Part shown: positions 46,383 through 54,632 of the stretch, in pieces
Layout: every line of letters starts with the position of its first letter
How positions within the stretch are numbered: position 1 is the stretch's first letter
NCBI GenBank assembly: GCA_016720905.1
Contig: JADKJT010000034.1
Coordinates: 186,001-250,000 of the forward strand
Direction: 5' to 3'
DNA from: Gemmatimonadaceae bacterium
GTDB lineage: Bacteria; Gemmatimonadota; Gemmatimonadetes; Gemmatimonadales; Gemmatimonadaceae
DNA: 64,000 nucleotides
Notes under the pieces: model-generated
Databases searched by the model: none
What the model saw: the letters and a program-made list of their open reading frames with translations, nothing else
What the model was told of the DNA's origin: nothing
Made by a program: the position numbers and the translations under genes

Positions 46383-48305
46383 ATGCGCGAATCCGCGGGA
46401 CGGCCAAGACTGAGTCTTCGTGTGGGGATCACGGGTCACCGATGGCGCGAGTCGCATCACGCGGCGGACGAGCGCCTCGATCGGAGCAACGCCGACGACG
46501 TGCAGCGCTCACTACGCACGGTATTCATACGTGTTCGAGCCGCAGCCGACCTCGTGCAGCGCCGGCACGCAGGGCTGTTTTCGGCCGAGCCGCCGCTACT
46601 GTCGCTGGTAAGTGCACTCGCCGAGGGTGCGGACGAGCTCGCTGCGATGGTGGCGAGCGAACCCGCGATCGGCTTCGCGCTCGACATTGTCGCACCGTAC
46701 GACCTCGCCTCGCATGCCACGCGATGTGCGCCGGGCACGCCCACGCGCACGCTGTGGGATGGTGCCCGGGCCCGGCTGATCCTCGACGGAGTGCCGCTGG
46801 CGGACCAACCGCAACCGGGCGAGCGCCAGGCACGACACGAGGCCACGCTGATCGAAACCAACCGTCGACTGGTCTGGAATTGCGACCTGATGATTGCGGT
46901 CTGGGACGGGCGCGACGCGCGAGGCGATGCCGGAACCACGCACGTCATCGAACATGCGCGCGCTGAGGGCTTGCCGGTGATTCACGTGCATTCGGTGACG
47001 CCAGGTCATGTGGCCCTGCTGGATGCGATTGGCGCCGAGACCTTCGCTGTAGACATCTGGAGCGCCATTGATGAGGTCGTGACCCGTTTACTCGAAGCCC
47101 CGGATTCGCATCACGCGCGCGAGCACGCCGTCGCCGGCCGGCCTCGTCACGAGGCGCACGTTCGCCAACGCGCGTCATTTGCCATTCATCGCGCGCTCAC
47201 CGAGTACGTCAATGAGTCGCCGCCCGGTATCATCGTGCGGCAGTTGGGTGCGCGCGTGTATGGGGTCGTGCAATGGGTGCTGGCCGGTACGGGCAACATC
47301 GCCAGCGGCGGTGCCATCCCGAAGTCACCCGATGCGGTGGCGATCCCCTGGGACGCGATCCCCACGGCGCTCGCAGTCAGTGAACGACGCGGCATGCTGA
47401 TTGATCCGGCCTTTCGCCGCGCCGACTATTTTGCGTCGGCGTATGGGGCCCGACATCGCTCGACGTTTGCCACCATCCTCTTCTTCGCGCCTTTTGCGGT
47501 CGTGTGTGCCTGGGCCGGCAGTGTCGTCGGTGATCGGTACAAGCTGGCCTTCGCGCTGGGCGAACTGCTTCTGCTGGCGATTCTTACTGCGTTTTTCACG
47601 CGCAGTCGAAGCCTCCGCTTTCATGAAAAGTGGTTGGACTATCGGCTGCTGGCCGAACGCATCCGGCATCTCGGATTTCTCTGGCCGCTGGGGCGCAGTT
47701 CGCCGGTCATCCGCGTTCCCACGCACGCCATCCTCACCGATCCACGACCGGCCTGGGTGAACTGGTGGTATCGCGCGTTGGCGCGCGAAGCGGGACTTGC
47801 GCCTGTGCATCTCGACGCCGCTACCGTTGGCGCACTGGCCAACCAAATCACTCACGATCTTGTGGCAGCACAACTTGAGTACAACCGCTCGGCACACGAG
47901 GTCGCCCATCGCGCCGAACATCGATTGCACCTGATGCCATGGATTCCGCTGCTGCTGGCGCTGGGCGCGGCGTTGGGGCATGTCCTTGAGCACTTGCACC
48001 TGCTGCATCTGGAACCCGCTGTGGTGGTCGCGCTGACGGGGATCGGTATTCTCGGCCCCGCGTTCGGCGCGGCACTGCACGGCTTCGCCAGCCAGGCGGG
48101 ATATCAGGAAATCGGCATCCGCACCGAAGCCAGTGCCCAGCAACTGGAACGCTTTGCGCAGCGACTGGCCGAACTCGACCTCACGCTGCCCCTGGCCAGC
48201 AACGCACTGGGCGAGCTGGCGCTGTCGGTGGCCGATGTCATGGGCGAAGATCTGGCGGGATGGCGAGTCGACTATCTGGCGCGACCCGTGAATCCACCAG
48301 GATGA
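46383..48305 (+). CDS. SLOG-SLATT-type membrane protein (candidate nucleotide sensor/effector)
   Basis: 640 residues. The first third resembles a SLOG nucleotide-binding domain (about 11-240): RVGITGHR, SALAEGADELAA, ETNRRLVWNCDLMIAVWDG, GTTHVIEHARAEGLPVI. A TM pair (about 361-381 and 388-405) is followed by RFHEKWLDYRLLAERIRHL, typical of the SLATT 2TM effector domain. A second TM pair (about 519-536 and 548-566) and a helical tail end the protein. Prediction: binds a nucleotide signal and perturbs the membrane. ATG 46383 is used; 46323 would add 20 residues. Confidence 0.72.
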   Translation: MRESAGRPRLSLRVGITGHRWRESHHAADERLDRSNADDVQRSLRTVFIRVRAAADLVQRRHAGLFSAEPPLLSLVSALAEGADELAAMVASEPAIGFALDIVAPYDLASHATRCAPGTPTRTLWDGARARLILDGVPLADQPQPGERQARHEATLIETNRRLVWNCDLMIAVWDGRDARGDAGTTHVIEHARAEGLPVIHVHSVTPGHVALLDAIGAETFAVDIWSAIDEVVTRLLEAPDSHHAREHAVAGRPRHEAHVRQRASFAIHRALTEYVNESPPGIIVRQLGARVYGVVQWVLAGTGNIASGGAIPKSPDAVAIPWDAIPTALAVSERRGMLIDPAFRRADYFASAYGARHRSTFATILFFAPFAVVCAWAGSVVGDRYKLAFALGELLLLAILTAFFTRSRSLRFHEKWLDYRLLAERIRHLGFLWPLGRSSPVIRVPTHAILTDPRPAWVNWWYRALAREAGLAPVHLDAATVGALANQITHDLVAAQLEYNRSAHEVAHRAEHRLHLMPWIPLLLALGAALGHVLEHLHLLHLEPAVVVALTGIGILGPAFGAALHGFASQAGYQEIGIRTEASAQQLERFAQRLAELDLTLPLASNALGELALSVADVMGEDLAGWRVDYLARPVNPPG

Positions 48306-48338
48306 TCCGTTGCTTCCCGCGTCTCCCCGCGTAACGAC

Positions 48339-49520
48339 ATGCCTCGTCGCAAGAAGATCTTCCTGAGCTACCGGCGCGGTGACACGGCAGGTCACGTCGG
48401 ACGACTGCACGACGAGCTCGTGCGCGTCTTTGGCGCTCACCGCGTGTTCATGGACGTGGGCGGTATTGCCCCCGGGGACGATTTCGTCAACGTGCTGCGG
48501 CAAGGACTCGCCGAGTCCGTGGTAGTGCTGGTGGCCATGGGTCCGCGTTGGGCCGGTATCAATGATGATGGCACGCGACGCATCGACGACCCCAATGACT
48601 TTGTTCACCTCGAAGTGGCGACCGCGCTGGCCGATTCGCGGGCCCGGGTCATCCCAGTGCTCTGCGAAGGCGCCAAGATGCCAACGGACTCGTGGTTGCC
48701 GGCACCGCTCCGCGCACTCACCCGACGCCAGGCGTTTGAAGTGAGTGACATGCGTTGGCGTCACGACGTGGATGCCCTGTTCGACGCCGTCAAGCACTCG
48801 GTTCCGGTTGCGGGGCGTTTCAAACGGGCGGCGCTGCGCGCGGCCGGCGCGCTCGGTCTGGTGGCGCTGCTGGCAGCAGGTGCCGTGTGGACCGTGCGGA
48901 CACTCGCCGAACGATTCGCCGACGACGCGAAGACCCCGGGCAATCGAACCGCAGGGGTGCTGCCCCGTGATGGTTCGTCGGGCAATCAGGCGACGCGTGA
49001 TCGGTCTCGACGCGGCGACACGCCGATGCCTTCGGCACCACCACCTCGCGTCGTCCCTCCCAACGTGATCAGCTCGGTTGCTGGAGAGCTTGCCCGCGCG
49101 CGCCGTGAGTGGGTGACCGACGCGGTGGTGACGTCCATTGACCTCAACTGCTCCTCCGGACGCGACGGCGCATGTCCCTTGCGAATTCGCCTGTACTCAG
49201 CAAGCCGCGTCGCCAGCCTCGATGCGTCGCGCGAGGCACCCGACTCGGCGTGGACCTATCGGCAGAATGGCGGATCGAGCCGAACGCCGGCGTTGTCACT
49301 GGAGATTGTCGAGCTGGACCGGATTCTGGCGGCCATGCGCGCCGAGGGGATCACCAGTGATCTCGATCGGGCCCGACTCGAACAGGTCCAATTGCAAAAT
49401 GGCACAACCGCGCCGCGGTGGACCATCTGGCCGCGCGATCGACAGCAGGCGGGTCGGGAGGGACGATTGTGCTACGAGCCGCAGAGCGGGACACGCGTAG
49501 ACTGTCGCACCGGCCAATGA
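48339..49520 (+). CDS. TIR domain protein with TM and C-terminal extension
   Basis: 393 residues. TIR domain at about 5-155: IFLSYRRGDTAGHVGRLHDEL, FGAHRVFMDVGGIAPGDDF, the WAGIND loop, and DDPNDFVHLEVATALA, where E92 sits at the position of the NADase glutamate of active bacterial TIRs. A TM helix (about 165-190) follows, then a disordered linker and a C-terminal domain (about 240-393) with two cysteine pairs, probably outside the cytoplasm. It starts 33 bases after the SLOG-SLATT gene on the same strand. Confidence 0.85.
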   Translation: MPRRKKIFLSYRRGDTAGHVGRLHDELVRVFGAHRVFMDVGGIAPGDDFVNVLRQGLAESVVVLVAMGPRWAGINDDGTRRIDDPNDFVHLEVATALADSRARVIPVLCEGAKMPTDSWLPAPLRALTRRQAFEVSDMRWRHDVDALFDAVKHSVPVAGRFKRAALRAAGALGLVALLAAGAVWTVRTLAERFADDAKTPGNRTAGVLPRDGSSGNQATRDRSRRGDTPMPSAPPPRVVPPNVISSVAGELARARREWVTDAVVTSIDLNCSSGRDGACPLRIRLYSASRVASLDASREAPDSAWTYRQNGGSSRTPALSLEIVELDRILAAMRAEGITSDLDRARLEQVQLQNGTTAPRWTIWPRDRQQAGREGRLCYEPQSGTRVDCRTGQ

Positions 49521-49568
49521 ACGCGCGCCGGCGACGTCGGCATCGGCTGCAGGACGCGCTGCCGCGAG

Positions 49569-50084
49569 TTACTCGCGCATCCAGTGACAGGTATACCCGC
49601 CAGGATTCTTCTGCAGATAGTCCTGATGGTACTCTTCGCCGCGATACCACGTCGACGCTTCCGCGATTTCCGTGGTAATCGGGCGCGGCCACTTTCCCGA
49701 TGCGTCCACGCGCGCCTTCACGCGCTCCGCGGTGGCCTGCTGCTCCGGTGACGCATAAAAGATGGCCGAACGATACTGCGTTCCCGTATCGTTGCCCTGA
49801 CGATTCTTCGTGGTGGGATCGTGCAGCTTGAAGAACCAGTCTTCCAGCAACGACTCATACGACAGCACCGACGGATCGAACGTGATGCGCACCGCTTCCG
49901 CATGACCGGACTTGCTGTCGTGCGTGTCGTGGTACGTGGGATTGGGTAACCAGCCACCCGTGTATCCGACTTCCGTTGCCACCACGCCGGGCACCGCCCG
50001 CAGAATCTCCTCGACACCCCAGAAACAGCCGCCGGCCAGCAGCGCCACCTCCGTGGCCGGCGTCCCGGCATCAGGAGACGTCAT
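49569..50084 (-). CDS. msrA: Peptide methionine sulfoxide reductase MsrA
   Basis: 171 residues. Reduces the S-epimer of methionine sulfoxide in proteins or free methionine. The active-site GGCFWGVEEI has catalytic C20. GVVATEVGYTGGW, GHAEAVRITFDP, and TKNRQGNDTGTQYRSAIF are standard. A further Cys lies near the C-terminus (YTCHWM), a plausible recycling cysteine. The ATG at 50084 shares bases with the msrB stop (TGATG); a GTG at 50087 is an alternative. Confidence 0.95.
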   Translation of the reverse strand: MTSPDAGTPATEVALLAGGCFWGVEEILRAVPGVVATEVGYTGGWLPNPTYHDTHDSKSGHAEAVRITFDPSVLSYESLLEDWFFKLHDPTTKNRQGNDTGTQYRSAIFYASPEQQATAERVKARVDASGKWPRPITTEIAEASTWYRGEEYHQDYLQKNPGGYTCHWMRE

Positions 50085-50539
50085 CACTTGGCGTTCTCAC
50101 TGAAGATCGCCTTGAACTCCCCATATCCGGCCGGCTCCAGCTCGGCCACCGGAATGAAGCGTAGCGATGCGGAGTTGATGCAGTAGCGCAGTCCGCCTTC
50201 CGCGCGCGGGCCGTCCGGAAACACGTGACCCAGATGCGAATCGCCGTGGCGCGAGCGGACTTCCACCCGCCGCATGCCATGCGATACGTCCACTTTCTCC
50301 TCGACGTTCGGTGCCACCGGCCGCGTGAAGCTGGGCCACCCGCTGCCGGAATCGAACTTGTCGGTTGAGGCGAAGAGCGGCTCGCCGGTCACCACGTCCA
50401 CGTACAATCCAGCCGCATGGTTGTCCCAATAGGCGTTTCGAAAAGGCGGTTCGGTGCCGCACTGCTGGGTTACGGCGTATTGCTCGGGCGTCAGGGTACG
50501 CGCGAGTTCGTCAGGCGAAGGCTTGGTGTAGTCGGACAT
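50084..50539 (-). CDS. msrB: Peptide methionine sulfoxide reductase MsrB, without zinc cysteines
   Basis: 151 residues. Reduces the R-epimer of methionine sulfoxide. The catalytic C120 is in RYCINSASLRF, with GWPSF, HLGHVF and DGP preceding. The two CxxC pairs that hold structural zinc in many MsrB proteins are replaced: YVDVVTG in the first place and RSRHGDSH in the second, so this is the metal-free type. The start is ATG 50539; msrA follows in an overlapping reading. Confidence 0.95.
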   Translation of the reverse strand: MSDYTKPSPDELARTLTPEQYAVTQQCGTEPPFRNAYWDNHAAGLYVDVVTGEPLFASTDKFDSGSGWPSFTRPVAPNVEEKVDVSHGMRRVEVRSRHGDSHLGHVFPDGPRAEGGLRYCINSASLRFIPVAELEPAGYGEFKAIFSENAK

Positions 50540-50634
50540 GGCAGTCGAGTGGTCCAGGTGACGGTCGTGATCTTCACCGCTAATCAGTAATCCCCTTATA
50601 CCCGTGTGGGTTCCATCCCTGCATCTTACTCCCC

Positions 50635-51486
50635 ATGACCTCCATCGCATTCCTCGGAACAGGCCTGCTGGGCTCGGCCTTCATTGAAGCCGCTTCGGCG
50701 CGCGGCGACTCCATCACGGTCTGGAACCGAACCGCCAGCAAGGCGCAGGCACTGACACGCTTTGGGGTGTCGGTCGCCGATTCCCCGGCCAACGCGGTTG
50801 CTGGTGCGAATCGCGTGCACTTGGTCCTGAAGGATGATGCCGTCGTCGAAGCGGTGATTGCGGCGCTCCGGCCTGGGCTGTCGTCCGACGCCATCATCGT
50901 TGACCACACCACCACACAACCGGTGCTCACGGCCGAGCGCGCGCGGCGACTGAATGCGGCCGGTGTGCATTACCTGCACTGCCCCGTGTTCATCGGCCCG
51001 GCGGCGGCGCGAAAGGGTGAAGGGTCCATTCTCGCTGCGGGTCCCGCCGAACTGTTCGAGGCCGTGAAGCCGGCATTGGAACGCATGGCCACCAAGGTGC
51101 ACTACTTCGGTGAGCGCCCCGACCTGGCCGCCGCGTACAAGCTGTTTGGCAACGCGTTCATCATTGGGGTCAGCGCGTTGGTGGCCGATGTCTTCTCCAT
51201 CGCGGCCAGCGCGGACGTGCCGCCACTGGACTCACTGAACGTGCTGGACTTCGTCAATCCGTTCACCACCATCGCCGGACGCGGACGCAACATGGCGGCG
51301 GGCAACTATGCGGCCAGCTTCGAGCTGGCCATGGCCCGCAAGGATGTGCGCTTGATGATGGAAACGGCCGGGGCATTGCCACTCGCCACACTCCCCGGCA
51401 TTGCGGCGCGTATGGACAGTCTCATTGCCGACGGTCATGGCAGCGACGACCTGTCGGTGTTGGGCAAGGCGGCGATCGGAAAATGA
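50635..51486 (+). CDS. NAD(P)-binding beta-hydroxyacid-dehydrogenase-like oxidoreductase
   Basis: A 283-residue protein of the 6-phosphogluconate/3-hydroxyisobutyrate dehydrogenase superfamily. Rossmann motif AFLGTGLLGSAF near the N-terminus; VWNRTASKAQAL after beta-2; IVDHTTTQP mid-domain; CPVFIGPAAARKGEGSILAAG matches the substrate-loop pattern, and YKLFGNAFIIG holds the conserved lysine. Substrate not determined. The stop overlaps the FKBP start (ATGA). Confidence 0.88.
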   Translation: MTSIAFLGTGLLGSAFIEAASARGDSITVWNRTASKAQALTRFGVSVADSPANAVAGANRVHLVLKDDAVVEAVIAALRPGLSSDAIIVDHTTTQPVLTAERARRLNAAGVHYLHCPVFIGPAAARKGEGSILAAGPAELFEAVKPALERMATKVHYFGERPDLAAAYKLFGNAFIIGVSALVADVFSIAASADVPPLDSLNVLDFVNPFTTIAGRGRNMAAGNYAASFELAMARKDVRLMMETAGALPLATLPGIAARMDSLIADGHGSDDLSVLGKAAIGK

Positions 51487-52045
51487 TGGTGTCATCCACA
51501 GTGCGCGCGCGCCGACCAGTGCGTCGAACTATCGCGACGGCGGTCGGCGGCGTCTCCGTGGCCTTGACCGCGGCGTGTGCATCGGCGCCGGCGACACCGC
51601 CGTCCACATCGTCTGCGACGGAGGCCAACCTTGGCCTCGTTGACACGCGCATCGGCACCGGGGCGCGCGCCACCACACGGCAGTGTCTGTATGTGCACTA
51701 TGTCGGCACGCTGGCCGACGGTCGCCTGTTTGAATCGTCGCGCACACCGCTGCCCAACGGACAAACACCATCGCCAATCGTGTTCGAGTTGGGTACAGGG
51801 AGCGTGATGCCGGGTTGGGAGAAAGGACTACCGGCCATGCAGGTGGGCGGTACCCGTCGCCTGTTCGTACCGTATCGCCTGGCGTATGGTGCCAGTGGTC
51901 GACCACCAGCCATCCCGCCGCGCACCGATCTCGTGTTCGATATCGAACTCATGGCGGTAGCGGCACCGCTCCCGACGTCCAGCAACGCGCCACGCGCCGA
52001 AACCGCCCGCACCTGCCCGGCCTGGACGTCCGTCAATCGCCAGCG

Positions 52046-52049
<4 letters not shown>
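51483..52049 (+). CDS. FKBP-type peptidyl-prolyl isomerase lipoprotein
   Basis: 188 residues. A lipobox-like LTAAC at residues 28-32 suggests a lipid-anchored exported protein. The FKBP domain spans about 50-155: VHYVGTLADGRLFESS, FELGTGSVMPGWEKGLPAMQVGGTRRLFVPYRLAYGASGRPPAIPPRTDLVFDIEL, all key to the family. The ATG at 51483 overlaps the upstream stop, so the two genes are coupled. The tail contains one cysteine. It lies next to the G/C-only block. Confidence 0.92.
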
Positions 52050-52434
<385 letters not shown>

Positions 52435-52463
52435 GTCAACCTCGCGGTATCGGTCGCGTGAAT

Positions 52464-52877
52464 ATGAATACGCCGCTTGAAACCCGCATCGGCGTCGGCA
52501 TCCTGGTCGTGCGGGACGGGTGCGTGCTACTGGGCGAACGCCTTGGCAGCCACGGGGCGGGAACGTGGGCGCCGCCCGGCGGCCATCTCGAGGACGGAGA
52601 GGATATCGCCGCCTGCGCCGCTCGGGAATTGCGCGAGGAAACGGGTCTCCTGTTGGGTGACTGGCACGCGGGTCCGTGGAGTGTCGATGCGTTCCCGGAG
52701 ATCGGCCGGCGTTATGTGACGCTGTTCCTTGTCGCGGACCGTCTTGATGGCGAGCCACAGCTCTGCGAACCCGACAAGTGCGCGCAATGGCGCTGGTTCC
52801 CATGGACCGACCTGCCCTCACCGTTGTTCAGTCCGCTGGCATCGCTGGTCGCTTCGGGACAACGACCGGTGGCTTGA
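52464..52877 (+). CDS. Nudix hydrolase, MutT/NUDT15-like
   Basis: 137 residues. The complete Nudix box is present (GHLEDGEDIAACAARELREE, then TGL). RIGVGILVVRDGCVLLGERLGSHGAGTWAPPGG and AQWRWFPWTDLPSPLF fit the NUDT15/8-oxo-dGTPase-like group. It likely hydrolyses a nucleoside diphosphate derivative. ATG 52464 is preferred; a GTG at 52458 is an alternative. The 3' end overlaps the convergent TonB gene by 50 bases. Confidence 0.88.
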   Translation: MNTPLETRIGVGILVVRDGCVLLGERLGSHGAGTWAPPGGHLEDGEDIAACAARELREETGLLLGDWHAGPWSVDAFPEIGRRYVTLFLVADRLDGEPQLCEPDKCAQWRWFPWTDLPSPLFSPLASLVASGQRPVA

Positions 52878-53567
52878 CCACGCGGAATGAAAAACGCAAT
52901 TCCACCTGCTGGCGCACCGGCTCGTTGTTGCGCTTGGCAGGACGGAACTTCATGCGCGGCAACGCATCACGCACCGCCAGCGAGAACAGCGGATTGGTGG
53001 ACTCCAGCGCGATGTATGTGTCCACATCCGGTCGTCCACTGGTGTCGACCACGAAGGTGGCCAGCACCGACCCCTCAATGCCCTTGGCCATCAGCGTCGG
53101 AGGATAGACCGGTCCTTCGCTGTCGGGATCGCGCGCCGCGGCCGAGTCGACTTCGATTTCCGAGAATACCGGCAGCGCCTCGGCCACGTGGGCCTCCGAT
53201 GGCACCTTGTTGTCGCCGCCTCCGACAACGTCGGCGATGGCCAGTTCCTTCACCGCGGCAGCCGGCGGCGCACCTGCCTTCGGCAACTGATCCGGCACTG
53301 GTGTACCGCCCAGCGCGGCATAGCTCAATTGCTCCTGCACCGGGTGTGGTCGCGCTTGAACGAGCGGGGCCAGGAACGTCGGCTTGTCCGAGAGGGGTGC
53401 CTCGTTGGGCAGCACCACGCGAGAGTTGCACCACGGCCGCACACGATGGCCACCTGCGCCACGATACTCACGCCGTAGGCCAGGTGATGGGTTGGCGACA
53501 GGACGCGCCCTGATTCCAGCAGGGTGACCGGGACACGACGGATGACGGGCGCGAGTGGCATGCGCAT
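52828..53567 (-). pseudogene. TonB-type energy transducer gene with a frameshift
   Basis: Two overlapping minus-strand frames make one TonB-like protein. The first (ATG 53567 or 53561) gives a cytoplasmic start and a TM helix (HHLAYGVSIVAQVAIV). Near 53430-53450 the reading must move to the other frame for LPNEAPLSDKPTFLAPL, a Pro/Ala-rich spacer, and the TonB C-terminal domain (PPTLMAKGIEGSVLATFVVDTSGRPD, then MKFRPAKRNNEPV). TonB proteins power outer-membrane uptake. The break is a one-base deletion or sequencing error; no slippery heptamer is visible. Confidence 0.7.
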
Positions 53568-53825
53568 AAGTGTGTTGCCAACGCCTCCCTCGAACCGCTT
53601 TCGTGCTGAAGCGCGCGAAAGACGGGACGGGTGGAGCGTCCAGACCTCGGGACCGAACGAGCCCGGGATCACTGCAACATCAGGGCGCCCCGATCCACGG
53701 GCAAGGGCCGTTCACCACCCGTTTCGCACGGATCACCCCGATGTCCTTCCGTCAGCCACCGGTGGTGCTGCAGCTTCCGGCTTGAACCAGTGTCCTCCCC
53801 CCCCGATCAACCGTGCCGTAGTCAC
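53568..53825. other. 258-base divergent spacer, no gene seen
   Basis: Lies between the broken tonB gene (minus) and the LytTR regulator gene (plus). It contains an 8-base C run near 53797-53804 but no convincing coding frame or hexamer pair. Confidence 0.35.
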
Positions 53826-54626
53826 ATGATTGAGCGTGTCCTTATCGTTGACGACGAGCCACTGGCCCGCGAACGCATTGCCGACCTTGCACGCGCACTT
53901 GCGCCGTCTGCGACCTTGAAGGAAGCGGGCAACGGCGATACGGCCGTGGAATTGATTCAGGGCTGGGCGCCGGATGTGGTACTGCTCGACATCCAGATGC
54001 CCGCTCGCAGCGGATTTGAAGTGGTGGCAACGATCGGCGCCGAACGGATGCCGCCGACAATCTTCGTCACCGCGCACGATGAATTTGCCATTCGTGCCTT
54101 CGAGGTCGCGGCGGTGGACTATCTGCTCAAGCCGTTCGACGATGAGCGCTTTGCGGCCGCCTGGCAGCGTGTGACCACGCGACACAGCACCGGGGAGCTG
54201 GTCGCGCAGGCGCGCGTCCTCAGTAGCTTGCTCTCGACCAGTGGGGTGGCAGCCACGCTGCAAGCGCCAGCCGCCGGTCCGACGGCCGCGTGGACCGACC
54301 GCCTGGTGGTGAAGCAGGATCAGCGCACCATGGTGGTGATGCTGGCCGACGTGCAGTACATCGAGTCGGATGGCAACTACGTCATCCTGCACGTCGGGCG
54401 CGATCGGTATCAGTTGCGCGAGACACTCAGCAGTATCGAGTCGCGACTCGATCCGCATCGCTTCATGCGCATTCATCGTCGCACCATCGTGGAAATTCGC
54501 GCCATGAAAGAGTTGCAGCCGTGGTTTGGCGGTGATCAGATCATGATCCTGCGCGACGGCACGAAATTGCGGGTCAGTCGCAACTATCGCGCGGTCGTGG
54601 CGCGTCGTCTGGCGGGCGAGGTGTAG
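53826..54626 (+). CDS. LytTR-type response regulator
   Basis: 266 residues. Receiver domain (1-125) with the acidic pair D9-D10, phosphoacceptor D55 in LLDIQMPA, T82 and K102 (YLLKPFDDERF). The LytTR DNA-binding domain is at about 160-262: RLVVKQDQRTMVVMLADVQYIESDGNYVILHV, MRIHRRTIVEIRAMKELQPW, and LRVSRNYRAVVARR. It controls transcription on signal from the kinase encoded six bases downstream. Confidence 0.93.
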   Translation: MIERVLIVDDEPLARERIADLARALAPSATLKEAGNGDTAVELIQGWAPDVVLLDIQMPARSGFEVVATIGAERMPPTIFVTAHDEFAIRAFEVAAVDYLLKPFDDERFAAAWQRVTTRHSTGELVAQARVLSSLLSTSGVAATLQAPAAGPTAAWTDRLVVKQDQRTMVVMLADVQYIESDGNYVILHVGRDRYQLRETLSSIESRLDPHRFMRIHRRTIVEIRAMKELQPWFGGDQIMILRDGTKLRVSRNYRAVVARRLAGEV

Positions 54627-54632
54627 CGCCTC

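Noticed and set aside
46323..46383. Upstream ATG start for the SLOG-SLATT gene
   Set aside because: GGGAGG abuts the ATG too closely, and the 20 added residues precede the domain; kept only as an alternative.
41015..49520. Type VI secretion or Ser/Thr-kinase cluster because of the FHA domains
   Set aside because: No Tss proteins, no VgrG, Hcp or ClpV, and no kinase or phosphatase genes are present.
53430..53450. Programmed frameshift in tonB
   Set aside because: No slippery heptamer or downstream pseudoknot seen; an indel or sequencing error is simpler.
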